Assembly (NCBI GenBank): GCA_029379225.1
Contig: JAQYWR010000050.1
Location: 1-59,312, forward strand
From: Nostoc sp. S4
Lineage (GTDB): Bacteria > Cyanobacteriota > Cyanobacteriia > Cyanobacteriales > Nostocaceae
Direction of reading: 5' to 3'
Length of the DNA: 59,312 bases
The notes under the pieces were generated by a model. It was not told the DNA's origin. It ran no database searches and was given only the letters and a program-made list of their open reading frames with translations. Below are positions 9,074 through 16,746 of this stretch, piece after piece. The position numbers and the translations under genes are program-made. Numbering within the stretch: position 1 is the stretch's first letter; each line of letters opens with the position of its first letter.

Positions 9074-9304
9074 CTAAGCAACCTGTAATGGATGTCTAGG
9101 AAGCATTCTGGGTTCTGGTAGTGGTTTTCCCTCTTCTTGCAGCATCTCAACAAACGCCTCAATTACTTCCTGCCCATTTTTAGCAGCTTCTTCGTAAGTT
9201 TTGCCATGCGTATGAAACTCCTGCCAGGGGAACTCTGGCAAATGCACTAAGAATAGTCGATCGTCCTCTGACCATTGAATCACCATGCTGTAGTAATAAC
9301 TCAT
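9074..9304 (-). CDS. hicB: HicB-family antitoxin
   Basis: A 76-aa HicB-like protein. It has the partial RNase-H-like HicB fold: MVIQWSEDDRLFLVHLPEFP, then GKTYEEAAKNGQEVIEAFVEMLQEEGKPLPEP. In a working pair HicB binds and neutralises the HicA mRNA-cleaving toxin and often represses the operon. The ATG lies at the end of the hicA reading frame (ATG at 9304, adjacent to the TAA that would end an intact HicA), the usual hicA-hicB coupling. No C-terminal DNA-binding domain is present. Since hicA is frameshifted, this antitoxin may now be without a partner. Confidence 0.88.
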   Translation of the reverse strand: MSYYYSMVIQWSEDDRLFLVHLPEFPWQEFHTHGKTYEEAAKNGQEVIEAFVEMLQEEGKPLPEPRMLPRHPLQVA

Positions 9305-9534
9305 TTATGATTCACCTTCATCGCTTTCAAACTCTTCCAACCTTTTGAGTACCCGTTGAATGTTCTTCTCCAAATATAGCGGAGCATCATCTCCGTCCTT
9401 CCTGGAATGGTCAGAGGTTCTTCAGGTAATAACGGATGTTTCCAATACGTGTGACTTCCTTTGCCTCGACCTGGCTGAAGAATATATCCAACTTTTGCTA
9501 CCATTGCCTTCAGTTCTCTAATTTTCTTGGGCAT
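9301..9534 (-). pseudogene. hicA: HicA-family toxin, frameshifted
   Basis: The N-terminal half is a normal HicA: MPKKIRELKAMVAKVGY and GKGSHTYWKHPLLPEEPLTIPG, with the catalytic His in KGSH. After PG the current frame gives an unrelated tail. In the next frame, however, the DNA continues with the family ending DGDDAPLYLEKNIQRVLKRL and stops at a TAA (9305-9307) immediately before the hicB ATG. One lost A in the purine run at about 9397-9402 (plus strand CCTTCC) explains this. The catalytic His is retained but the C-terminal helix is not, so activity is doubtful. A sequencing error in this short run is the main alternative. Confidence 0.85.
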
Positions 9535-9616
9535 TGGTTTTAAGACCGATCATTTGCTCATTTTCGCTGTTAATGGTTTAGCGTTTCCAGCTTACTACAA
9601 ATTCTGCGATCGCCAT

Positions 9617-10255
9617 TTACAAAAACAGAGATTGAACAGTCAAATCCTTCAAGGTAATGGTGAAGTTACGCTGTTCTGTTGTGGCAATAAATGAAACAAT
9701 CGCTTCCGATACTACAGCAACAGTTAACATTACTAAATTTCGTGCTAGCGGATAATCACATACATCATCATTCATCTCGGAAGGAACGCGATAAACATCA
9801 TTCCAAATTACCTCTGCATAATCTGCTGCTAGCCCAGTATGAAGACAAGGAATACTAGATTGAGCGGCATAATCTTTGACTAATTGACGTGCTACGCTAT
9901 TGTCAAAAGCATCAATAATTAATTGACTCTCTTGGAGTAGTTGATTTACATTTGCCGATGTCAATTCTTTGGTTTTAGCATCAACTTTAGTACCAATTGC
10001 TCGATATAAATTGTTTGCCAATATTTTTGCTTTGAATGCTCCGACATCAGAACGGTAGTAAGGCTGGGTGGAAAGATTACGCTCCTCAATGCGATCGCGA
10101 TCGATTACCGTAAATTTCTCAAAACCAGAGCGAGCCAAATTTTCAGCAATGTTAGCTCCTAACGCTCCCGCCCCACAAATTGTTACAGGATAGTTTTTCA
10201 ACTTTGCCATCACAGCATTACTGCGGTAAAGCTGTTCGTGAAAAAAGATACTCAT
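9617..10255 (-). CDS. ThiF/MoeB/E1-like adenylating enzyme
   Basis: A 212-aa member of the E1 superfamily, which adenylates the C-terminus of a ubiquitin-like or sulfur-carrier protein. The Rossmann motif ICGAGALGANIAENLARSGF (about 26-45), the D-R-N set in VIDRDRIEERNLSTQ, and IIDAFDN (about 115) are conserved. A Cys in DDVCDYPLARNL (about 170) could be the acceptor or a structural residue. It lacks the CxxC zinc pairs of MoeB and ThiF. It is 24 bases downstream of the 276-aa gene, so the two are probably one operon. The nearest candidate substrate is the small protein at 17097-17297, in the same island. That link is inference. Confidence 0.85.
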   Translation of the reverse strand: MSIFFHEQLYRSNAVMAKLKNYPVTICGAGALGANIAENLARSGFEKFTVIDRDRIEERNLSTQPYYRSDVGAFKAKILANNLYRAIGTKVDAKTKELTSANVNQLLQESQLIIDAFDNSVARQLVKDYAAQSSIPCLHTGLAADYAEVIWNDVYRVPSEMNDDVCDYPLARNLVMLTVAVVSEAIVSFIATTEQRNFTITLKDLTVQSLFL

Positions 10256-10279
10256 AATAATTCGTAATTAATACACTTA

Positions 10280-11110
10280 CTACTCTTGTTGTTCCATTAC
10301 ACCAACTAACGATTGCAAGTCAAAGTCGCGATCGCATCCACTTAGGCAAATACCAGAACTGATTACAGTCAAGTCAGTTTTGGCGATCGCACTACTGTGG
10401 CGAACACCATCAGCGGTTGTCCAGTCCACTGTCCAGTAATCACTGCGATCGTGGAACTGCTTTAATTCGCCGCCACCCATCTGCAATGCCTTTTTTAGTC
10501 GCTTTTCATCTTGTTGGGGTTGAGTAAAGCCCTCAATCCGCCCAGTTGCTAATTTATAGACTGTACGAATTTCTGGCGTTATGCCTTTAAATTGCAATTC
10601 TTCAACGGGAATCAGTTGCTTGACGGCTGATTGCAGAGTTTCAACAATAGCCGGATCGGTGCGGCGATCGATTTCCTCAAACCAGCAGGACTGTCCATTC
10701 CAACGGGCAATGATTTGGTCAAAGATGATACCTTCGGTTACTAGATGGATGGCGATCGGTTTCACCACCTGCAACCGTTGACGCATATCTGCTTCATTCA
10801 CGGGGTATGCTAACCAAGTTTGTCCTCGCAATTGGTGTGCTAACCGTAGCCGTATTTGGGGAAACTGTTGCAGGTATTCGGCAATTTCAGGTAAATCTGC
10901 CTCTTTCAGAACCGTTGCTGTCTTCTCATCCACAGGCTGAAAAATGCCCCAACCTTCAAATTTACTAGGCTTTGGTATAAAGGTGTAGACCATCCCTGCT
11001 ACTCTTGTGCGAAGTCGTCCACCTTTTATGCATGGTGCAATAAATTGAGCGTTACATAACTGTGCTTCTGCGCTAGCAATTTGGTTGATTAGTTTACGGA
11101 TGTCAGTCAT
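10280..11110 (-). CDS. Conserved hypothetical protein, partner of E1-like gene
   Basis: A 276-aa soluble protein that I cannot assign to a family. It has no signal peptide or membrane segment. The N-terminal region contains CIKGGRLRTRVAGMVYTFIP and FEGWGIFQPV, suggestive of a beta-rich domain. The middle is alpha/beta (IAHLVTEG-like stretch near 120, FEEIDRR near 145). The C-terminus has YWTVDWTTADGVRHSSAI and a closing SGICLSGCDRDFDLQSL with two Cys. It lies 24 bases upstream of the E1-like gene and in the island that holds the TROVE gene and the RNA units. A role in the same pathway is plausible but unproven. Confidence 0.7.
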   Translation of the reverse strand: MTDIRKLINQIASAEAQLCNAQFIAPCIKGGRLRTRVAGMVYTFIPKPSKFEGWGIFQPVDEKTATVLKEADLPEIAEYLQQFPQIRLRLAHQLRGQTWLAYPVNEADMRQRLQVVKPIAIHLVTEGIIFDQIIARWNGQSCWFEEIDRRTDPAIVETLQSAVKQLIPVEELQFKGITPEIRTVYKLATGRIEGFTQPQQDEKRLKKALQMGGGELKQFHDRSDYWTVDWTTADGVRHSSAIAKTDLTVISSGICLSGCDRDFDLQSLVGVMEQQE

Positions 11111-11240
11111 AAATTATAGTTTTCTTAAGCAAAATTACATAAGCAAATTTATAAATTTAAGTATATAAAAAATATATCTTTTAAGTTCTATAGTTTTCCT
11201 ACATTATTTACCCTCAAGAAACCCAAAAAGTAGAAAAAGC

Positions 11241-11633
11241 ATGACTACCGAAATCCAATCAATGTTAGAGTCTAGAAAAAAGTTAGCATCTGCTTATCGT
11301 GCAGTTTACGCAATTGGAATTTTGAGTATTTTTCTAAGTATAATATTCTTTATAGTTGGGAATCGATTGCCTGATTATCTAATATTAGGAATTTGTTTTT
11401 TAGGTTTTGGTTTACTCTATCTAGTTCTAGGTTTTTTTGTACAACGTAAATCAAAAGTTGCACTAGGTATTGCAGTAGGATTGATGTCCCTAAATGCGTT
11501 AACTGGCATTTACAATACGATTCAAACAGGTAAACCGTTTGGCTTGATTATTCCCATGATATTTTTAGGTCAAACTATAGAAGGATTTAAAGCGATACAA
11601 GTATTAAAGTCAAAGACTGAAAGTAAACTTTAA
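11241..11633 (+). CDS. Small integral membrane protein
   Basis: A 130-aa protein with four predicted membrane helices (about 17-38, 45-67, 73-92 and 98-117), a short charged N-terminus (MTTEIQSMLESRKKLASAYR) and a Lys-rich C-terminus. No family motif is recognised. It is transcribed on the plus strand, opposite to the surrounding island. A weak AAAGTAGAAAA element precedes the ATG. An inverted repeat 20 bases after the stop may end its transcript. Confidence 0.7.
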   Translation: MTTEIQSMLESRKKLASAYRAVYAIGILSIFLSIIFFIVGNRLPDYLILGICFLGFGLLYLVLGFFVQRKSKVALGIAVGLMSLNALTGIYNTIQTGKPFGLIIPMIFLGQTIEGFKAIQVLKSKTESKL

Positions 11634-11653
11634 TTTTGTCAATCAGTAGGGTT

Positions 11654-11687
11654 CAGATACCAGACTTTTCAAAAAAAGTCGGGTATC
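11654..11687. repeat. Long inverted repeat between convergent transcripts
   Basis: AGATACC, one base, GACTTTT, then a short loop, AAAAGTC, one base, GGTATCT. The stem is 14 bp with a single mismatch. It lies between the membrane protein gene (plus) and RNA unit A (minus), so it probably serves both as a terminator hairpin. Similar AGATACCCGAC hairpins are frequent between cyanobacterial genes. Confidence 0.7.
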
Positions 11688-11726
11688 TCGGTTCTAACGA
11701 ATAATTTAAGATTGTTGTATAATTCT

Positions 11727-11927
11727 GCGTGCAAGTTGGTGGAGCATTGCGTTTTCTCAGTTACTAGAGGGACTCCGCTGGTGAGTTGTTACACACTCTT
11801 TCAAAGATGGCTACTTCTAAGCCGACTTTCCAGGTTCTTCGCACTCCCCGTTCACTAACGCCCACTGCATTTGGCAGTGTTACCTTCCTCTCGTACTAGT
11901 ATGTAGGCTCCACGAGTTGGGGCACGC
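11727..11927 (-). ncRNA. Y-RNA-like unit A carrying sarcin-ricin loop and GTPase-centre mimics
   Basis: Outer stem GCGTGC (11922-11927) pairs with GCACGC (11727-11732). An internal loop CCCAACTC/CAACTT follows, then the inner stem GTGGAGC/GCTCCAC (11907-11913 with 11739-11745), all perfect. After the shared TACATACT comes AGTACGAGAGGA (11886-11897), the universal 23S sarcin-ricin sequence. Two hairpins follow (CACTGC/GCAGTG; CGTT/AACG). Positions 11778-11833 then form a 56-nt element closed by CTGG/CCAG that has the same length and core as the 23S GTPase-associated centre (L11/thiostrepton site): GGCTTAGAAGTAGCC, then GAAAGAGTGTGTAACAACTC. E. coli closes this element with CCAG/CTGG, so the stem is compensated. 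It is not an rRNA gene fragment in order: in 23S the sarcin-ricin loop comes about 1.6 kb after the GTPase centre. TATAAT-like elements lie just upstream (about 11933-11950). Confidence 0.85.
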
Positions 11928-12077
11928 ATGAGATTATATTACTACATTATACTACAAAATTTGATAGAGATGAAAAAAGATATTTTATAATACGAAGGCA
12001 TCACTGTTACTTGATATATCCTTCAAAAGCCAATCTCATACAGCAGTTTTCGTTTACATGAAGTACAAAGTCATTGG

Positions 12078-12117
12078 TTTTGAGGCAGGAGGCAGAGGGC
12101 AGGAGGCAGGAGGGAGA
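12078..12117. repeat. Short GC-rich tandem repeat (GGCAGGA type)
   Basis: Degenerate heptamers of the form GGCAGGA or GGCAGAG repeat about five times. Such purine-strand LTRR-like tandem repeats are common between genes in heterocystous cyanobacteria. A second block lies near 22735-22870. No function is visible. Confidence 0.7.
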
Positions 12118-12211
12118 AGAATAATTTGATTTGTGAGTTTTTGGTTCTGTACCTCACTTACCTGCAATCTGCTGTATAAAATAACGAATGAAATCAAATT
12201 TAGTCCTTTAG

Positions 12212-13027
12212 ATGGCAGAATATGACAACCTTTGTAAAATACTTGCAGAAAAGTACCCCCTTGATTTTATACGCTGGTTATTAAATCAAGAACCGCGAAA
12301 AATTGAAATTTTAAAAACTGAATTGAGCATCGAACCCATACGTGCTGACTCAGTAACGTTTCTGCAAACAGAAAATCGTATCTTGCATCTAGAATTTCAA
12401 ACTACTATCAAATCACAAAAACCGATTTCTCTTAGGATGCTAGATTATTACGTGAGATTGACACGTAAATATGAAGTTCCTATCACACAAGTCGTAATTT
12501 TCTTACAAGAAACAAGTGACGAAATTGCTTTTACTGAGGAATATGTTAGTGAAGTAACAACTCACCGTTATCGAGTTATACGGATGTGGGAGCAAGATTC
12601 AGCACTATTTCTTAGCAATTTAGCGTTATTACCTTTAGCACCGCTAACACGAACAGATTCACCCCAAACGTTATTATCCCAGGTTGCCCAGAAAATTGCT
12701 AAAATTCCAGATATTGAGACAAGACAAAATACAGCTGCATACACAGAAATATTAGCAGGGTTAAAGTTTGAGCAAGATTTGATCCTGCAATTATTACGGG
12801 AGGAAACTATGCAAGAATCAGTGATTTACCAGTATATTTTGCATAAAGAAGCTTTAAAATATACCATACGCCTTGTAAATAGACGCTTTGGTAAGATAGA
12901 TTCAGTAATAATTGAACGTCTCCAAGTATTATCTCCTGAGCAATTGGAAAGTTTAGGAGAAGAGTGTTTAGACTTCTCCAATGTATCTGATTTAGTTGCT
13001 TGGCTTGAGCAAAAGACAAATAATTAA
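12212..13027 (+). CDS. Rpn-family protein with DUF4351-like C-terminus
   Basis: A 271-aa cyanobacterial Rpn/PD-(D/E)XK-type protein. The nuclease core is IRADSVTFLQTENRILHLEFQT, with D, E and Q in the catalytic positions. It is followed by the family blocks MLDYYVRLTRKYEVPITQVVIFLQ and VIRMWEQD. The end, LVNRRFGKIDSVIIERLQVL and LESLGEECLDFSNVSDLVAWL, is a DUF4351-like domain. Unlike the copy at 5724 it is intact. The linker before the C-terminal domain is shorter than usual. These proteins promote recombination or act as nucleases in some bacteria; the cellular role in cyanobacteria is unknown. It sits inside the RNA island but on the opposite strand. Confidence 0.85.
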   Translation: MAEYDNLCKILAEKYPLDFIRWLLNQEPRKIEILKTELSIEPIRADSVTFLQTENRILHLEFQTTIKSQKPISLRMLDYYVRLTRKYEVPITQVVIFLQETSDEIAFTEEYVSEVTTHRYRVIRMWEQDSALFLSNLALLPLAPLTRTDSPQTLLSQVAQKIAKIPDIETRQNTAAYTEILAGLKFEQDLILQLLREETMQESVIYQYILHKEALKYTIRLVNRRFGKIDSVIIERLQVLSPEQLESLGEECLDFSNVSDLVAWLEQKTNN

Positions 13028-13215
13028 AATTAATCCAGATTTATTAGCAATTATTCAGAATGCGTACTGAAAATTTAAGGCAGGCAAAAATTTGTCTTTG
13101 AAACAGATGAAAATAGAAATTTTACAGTAGTGTGATCGCTGCTACTTCATACGCTTTTGTCATGTCGCTTTATCACCTCCTTGGGTTGAGCGATCGCTGT
13201 ATTTTGTCAGGATAC

Positions 13216-14223
13216 TTAAAGTTTAATTAGTGTCAAACAATTATTCTTTAGGACAAATACCAAAGAACCATTATTAATTATTCCAGGTGATCTAATTTGC
13301 CATACACACGTATAATACATTATCTCTGAATCTGCATGTTCCTTTGGAATAGCAAGCTTAATAGGTGTATCTGTAATTCTAAAATTAGCTCCTTTGAATA
13401 TAGGCATCTTTCCAGGAATACCCCAGTTTTGACTAAGGTGTGTAACAGCTATTTTTTGATTGTCCTCGGAATGAAGAAAGACATTATCTGTCATTTTTAA
13501 ACCAGCAGAGTTAGATAATTTGAGAGCAGAATCTATAAAGACATCCATCACAGCATAGGATGCAGCCTCTTCTGCTGTATTTTCTACAGTAATACTCAAA
13601 TCTACTTCTTCAGAAAATGGCTGGTCTTGAAAAAACTGAATTGGGACAGTATCTTTACCACTAAGAAGAAAATTAAAGTGTAAATCAGGCGTTGTTGCTC
13701 TACGGAGAATATCTCTGATTTCATAATCTTCCATTGCGACCGACTCAAAATTAAAACGTTTGTAATATCTTTTGTCGGCAGCTTGATGAGGTGCTCTTGT
13801 TGTAGCTTGAGGAATTGAAACTACATACAACACATGACCTGGATTAGTAGTAACCAGTTCTATTTGCTTGATGAGAAGTCCGTTGACACGGGGATGAATG
13901 TTTGAATTTATAATTTGTTCTAATCTCTCTTTTGACAAGGCATCAGGATTTAATCCTGTATCAATCTCAGTAGGAATATGCCCGTCTTCTTTTACACCAT
14001 AGATAATTATGCCTCCAGCAGAATTAGCAAAAGCTGACACATCTTTGCTAAGTTCTATTTTCTTTTTATCAGTAAGTGGAAAGATTGCAGTACATTCCTT
14101 ATAATCAAGTTCAAGGTTTTCCTGAACTCTATCCTTAATCATAGAGAGAATAGTTTCTTCAGACCATTCTTTGAGTGGTGTCGTCATTGTTATCTTAAAA
14201 ACTCGTAATCGAATGAAAGACAT
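13216..14223 (-). CDS. Schlafen AlbA_2-type protein
   Basis: A 335-aa protein with an N-terminal AlbA_2 (Schlafen-like) domain: ENLELDYKECTAIFPLTD, then LSKDVSAFANSAGGIIIYGVKEDG and, near residue 160, KRYYKRFNFESVAMEDYEIRD, the usual order. In related proteins this fold binds nucleic acid, and Schlafens cut tRNA and rRNA; the acidic residues E-D-E in ELDYKE are compatible with catalysis but this is inference. The C-terminal 170 aa look beta-rich and are not recognised. Two starts are possible, ATG 14223 or ATG 14187 (MTTPLKEW); neither has a good ribosome site. It is directly downstream of the TROVE gene on the same strand, 146 bases away. Confidence 0.8.
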   Translation of the reverse strand: MSFIRLRVFKITMTTPLKEWSEETILSMIKDRVQENLELDYKECTAIFPLTDKKKIELSKDVSAFANSAGGIIIYGVKEDGHIPTEIDTGLNPDALSKERLEQIINSNIHPRVNGLLIKQIELVTTNPGHVLYVVSIPQATTRAPHQAADKRYYKRFNFESVAMEDYEIRDILRRATTPDLHFNFLLSGKDTVPIQFFQDQPFSEEVDLSITVENTAEEAASYAVMDVFIDSALKLSNSAGLKMTDNVFLHSEDNQKIAVTHLSQNWGIPGKMPIFKGANFRITDTPIKLAIPKEHADSEIMYYTCVWQIRSPGIINNGSLVFVLKNNCLTLIKL

Positions 14224-14301
14224 TGCTCATCATTTTTACTGACAAGCAATGCTACATTCTAATACCAATTCAGTTAATGATTGCAACACATCCTTGGTTT
14301 A

Positions 14302-14321
14302 AGACGCGGTCAATCGCGTCT
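14302..14321. repeat. Palindromic intergenic element
   Basis: AGACGCG, six bases, CGCGTCT: a perfect 7-bp stem between the TROVE and AlbA_2 genes. The wording (AAGACGCGGTCAATCGCGTC) is a familiar cyanobacterial intergenic repeat. It could weakly terminate TROVE transcripts but has no T-run. Confidence 0.55.
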
Positions 14322-14369
14322 CTACAATATGGTCTATTTGTTACATTCTTTTTTTAAATTGGTATAACC

Positions 14370-15803
14370 TTACTTATCTTCTCGCACAGGCAACGGCATA
14401 TCCAAAATCTCCATCAGCAAATCCAGACGAGAGGGGCGCGTCAGAAGTGGGACGAGGTTAGGCAAGCTGTAGTAGTCACCCTCGAAGGTGAAGGTTTCCA
14501 CAGGTGCTTGCTGTTGCTTCAATTGACTCTCTACCCAGTTGTAATGAGTACCCACACGGACAATCACCACATTGGGCATGACAGCAAACTCTCGGCAATA
14601 GGTCTTGTAGACTTCACCAAAGTAAGGAGCTGCATTTTCGCCTTCATCCGTCACCAGAATAATCTGGTCAACAACTTGCTTCTTCTTCCGCATTGCTTCG
14701 AGTGCAGAACCGATACTAGTACCACCGCTTGCATTGATATGCTGGAAAGCACGCTCCCAGTCGGTTAACTCCTTGCCCTTTGCCGTAACAGCGTAAGGAA
14801 TGGTGTCGAAGGCGTAGACAAACAGTTCTGCTTGAGCGATACCAGAGATTAAGGCAGCGAGTTGCAGACCCGTCGCGATCGCATTCTCCATTGAACCAGA
14901 CTTGTCTACCAGTAGAGCAGTTGGACGAGCGATCGCACCACGCCGTTTTACCTGTTCGTTGGTCACTTTTTCCAAACGTGCAACGGTGTCTGCGTCAAAA
15001 TCTGCGGTGTCTGCGGCAATCTGGGCTTTGAATGCTGCCACACGCCCATTTTTAGATGCTGATTCCAACTTTGAGTCAATCAACTTCTTGACTTCTGGAT
15101 GATCCATTGCACCTCTAGCCTGGAGTGACTTGAGGTTATTAATTGCTTCCTGGGGAGACATGCTGTTGATTAACGCTATCAGCACAACTGGTGTAAGTTG
15201 TTTGATTGCACCGATGGCGATCGTATAGGGAATGTTAAACTCCACAATTAACCGCGCTTGTTCTGCTGCACTTTCCGCCTTCGCAAGGCGCTTGAGGATA
15301 TCTGCTAAGGAACCCTCTGGAGGAGTATCACCAAACAGAATCGCATTTGCCCGTTCATTTGGTTTGATGTGCAGCGAAGCATACAGGTGCTTCATTGCCT
15401 TACGACCCCGGAGGGCTGCGCGATCGAACAAAGCCGGATTGCTTTCTCGTGTCTTCAAGTAACGGCGTACCGCTGTCCTTGCTGAACGCGGCAGTTTATT
15501 TTGCTGCTGCTTCATGAAGTCCACTACACGCGCCACCTGATAAGGTGGAAATTCTTGCAGCATAATAAATCCAGCATCCCGGTGTTCAATCAAATTGCTG
15601 GTCAACAAGTGACCAACAAATACTTCCTTGTGGTCACGGACATCACCATGATGCTGATACCAGACTGCCAGATGTCCGTAGAAAATAGGATCGAGTTCAA
15701 CGATTAACTTGTGAATTTCTGCGACTTGCTCAAGTTTGCGGTGAGGTGTTGTCAGCAAACTGTTGAGCATTTCTAAGCGCAGGTCACGTTCTGCGGTATT
15801 CAT
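14370..15803 (-). CDS. TROVE/vWA protein, Ro60 (Rsr) ortholog-like
   Basis: A 477-aa protein with an N-terminal helical TROVE-type region (about 1-285) and a C-terminal von Willebrand A domain. The vWA domain has an intact MIDAS, D300-x-S302-x-S304 in LLVDKSGSM, with the later ILVTDEGENAAPYF. Ro60/Rsr proteins are ring-shaped RNA chaperones that bind misfolded RNA ends in the central hole and Y RNAs on the outside, and they hand RNA to nucleases such as PNPase. The strong ribosome site GAGGAGGT lies 6 bases before the ATG at 15803. A compact Y-RNA-like unit (B) lies 60 bases upstream and four more units are upstream on the same strand, the arrangement expected for Ro60 and its RNAs. Length is close to bacterial Rsr. 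Confidence 0.88.
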   Translation of the reverse strand: MNTAERDLRLEMLNSLLTTPHRKLEQVAEIHKLIVELDPIFYGHLAVWYQHHGDVRDHKEVFVGHLLTSNLIEHRDAGFIMLQEFPPYQVARVVDFMKQQQNKLPRSARTAVRRYLKTRESNPALFDRAALRGRKAMKHLYASLHIKPNERANAILFGDTPPEGSLADILKRLAKAESAAEQARLIVEFNIPYTIAIGAIKQLTPVVLIALINSMSPQEAINNLKSLQARGAMDHPEVKKLIDSKLESASKNGRVAAFKAQIAADTADFDADTVARLEKVTNEQVKRRGAIARPTALLVDKSGSMENAIATGLQLAALISGIAQAELFVYAFDTIPYAVTAKGKELTDWERAFQHINASGGTSIGSALEAMRKKKQVVDQIILVTDEGENAAPYFGEVYKTYCREFAVMPNVVIVRVGTHYNWVESQLKQQQAPVETFTFEGDYYSLPNLVPLLTRPSRLDLLMEILDMPLPVREDK

Positions 15804-15865
15804 AGTAACCTCCTCTAATTATGATGGATGAGGAGGCAGATGTTGCACGCGGGGCGATACAGTCA

Positions 15866-15935
15866 CCACGCAAGTTGTAGAAGCATCGTGTATAACTTAT
15901 GCAGAGTTATGTAAGCTTCTGCGATCGGGGCGCGG
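15866..15935 (-). ncRNA. Y-RNA-like unit B, minimal form with 7-nt GCA loop
   Basis: Outer stem CCGCGC (15930-15935) with GCGTGG (15866-15871, one G-T), internal loop CCCGATCG/ACAACTT, inner stem AGAAGC/GCTTCT, then the shared TTACATAA and a single hairpin. The hairpin is ATAACT, loop CTGCATA, AGTTAT (15892-15910). The 7-nt loop is laid out like an anticodon loop, with T at position 33 and GCA (Cys) at 34-36, the same triplet as in unit C. It is the shortest unit (70 nt) and lies between the L7/L12-like and TROVE genes, where a Y RNA would be expected. Confidence 0.75.
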
Positions 15936-16015
15936 CAACAACTGCCAAGGGATTGGGAAGATGGTGAGAATTCCTAACTCAACAGTCAGCAGTCAACACT
16001 CCCTGTTTGACCGAT

Positions 16016-16396
16016 TCACATTAGAGAAACAACTGCTCCTGTTTCCTCTAGCTGCTGCTTAAGAATTTCAGCCGCTTCTTGATTGAGTCCTGCTTGAACT
16101 ACTTGAGGCAGGTATTCTACAAAGTCTTTTGCTTCTTTGAGTCCCAGTCCAGTCACCGTCCGGATGACCTTGAGTAAGGCAATCTTTTTCTCTGCTGGAA
16201 CCGATACCAACAAGATATCAAATTCCGTTTGAATCTGCGGTTGAGTTTCATCCTCATCTCGCTTGTCAATCTTAAGGAATTTAGGTGTGGATATATCGAC
16301 ATTGAAAGTTGCTTCAATCTGCTTTACTAATTGAGCAGTTTCATTAACATTTAGAGACTTGATTTGTTCTAAAATTTCTAGAGTATTCACATACAT
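16016..16396 (-). CDS. Ribosomal protein L7/L12 paralog
   Basis: A 126-aa protein with the full L7/L12 plan: an N-terminal dimerisation helix pair (LEILEQIKSLNVNETAQLVK), a hinge, and the C-terminal factor-binding domain (EKKIALLKVIRTVTGLGLKEAKDFVEYLP, ending QLEETGAVVSLM). The hinge is charged (KIDKRDEDETQPQ) instead of the usual Ala-rich linker. The conserved C-terminal face that contacts elongation factors (K-I-A-L-L-K, G-L-G-L-K-E-A-K) is kept. The housekeeping rplL lies in the rplJL operon, which is not here, so this is an extra copy. It sits between RNA units C and B, close to the TROVE gene. Displaying translational GTPase-binding domains near RNA mimics of the GTPase centre is a striking coincidence if unrelated. 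Confidence 0.88.
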   Translation of the reverse strand: MYVNTLEILEQIKSLNVNETAQLVKQIEATFNVDISTPKFLKIDKRDEDETQPQIQTEFDILLVSVPAEKKIALLKVIRTVTGLGLKEAKDFVEYLPQVVQAGLNQEAAEILKQQLEETGAVVSLM

Positions 16397-16554
16397 AACA
16401 GCCTCAAATCATACCAAATTGCAATAATTAGTATTGTTTGTAATTCCACTTAACAGCTTTGTAATTAAGATTTTTCACTGAAAATCTGTTTTGAAAAGCT
16501 TTGAGCAGAGTTTCCTCCACTCAATCAAAATTTTTACCAAATCCAATATTTGTA

Positions 16555-16684
16555 TCACCTCGTGCAAGTTGAAAAAGCTGTTGATTCACACATGGGATTT
16601 GAACCCATATTTGCTTGATCTGCATTCAAGTGCCTTTTCCAATTGGGCTAGTATGTAAGCTTTTTCGGTTAGGGCACGAAGTGA
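16555..16684 (-). ncRNA. Y-RNA-like unit C carrying a tRNA-Cys(GCA)-like body
   Basis: Outer stem TCACTTCGTGC pairs with GCACGAGGTGA (16674-16684 with 16555-16565), internal loop CCTAACC/AACTT, and inner stem GAAAAAGC with GCTTTTTC, all matched. Inside is a cloverleaf: TACATAC with GTGTGAA as a weak acceptor stem (16651-16657 with 16585-16591), T8-A9, a D arm GCC/GGC with GG in the loop, an anticodon arm CTTGA-ATGCAGA-TCAAG (GCA, Cys), a 5-nt variable loop and a perfect T arm ATGGG-TTCAAAT-CCCAT (16592-16608). The acceptor is continuous with the Y-type stem, so no free CCA end can form without cleavage. I therefore call it a tRNA mimic, not a tRNA gene. Confidence 0.82.
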
Positions 16685-16746
16685 AAGTTTTAGTTTTGAA
16701 AATATCAGTAAGGCTTGCTCTAAACACTACCATCTTAAATAATTTA

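Noticed and set aside
11778..11897. A broken 23S rRNA gene
   Set aside because: The two 23S segments are in the wrong order and far too close, and are enclosed by the shared Y-type stem.
16520..16545. GGAGGAAACTCTGCTC on the minus strand, recalling the RNase P GAGGAAAGTCC motif
   Set aside because: No partner P4 strand and no other RNase P core motif nearby.
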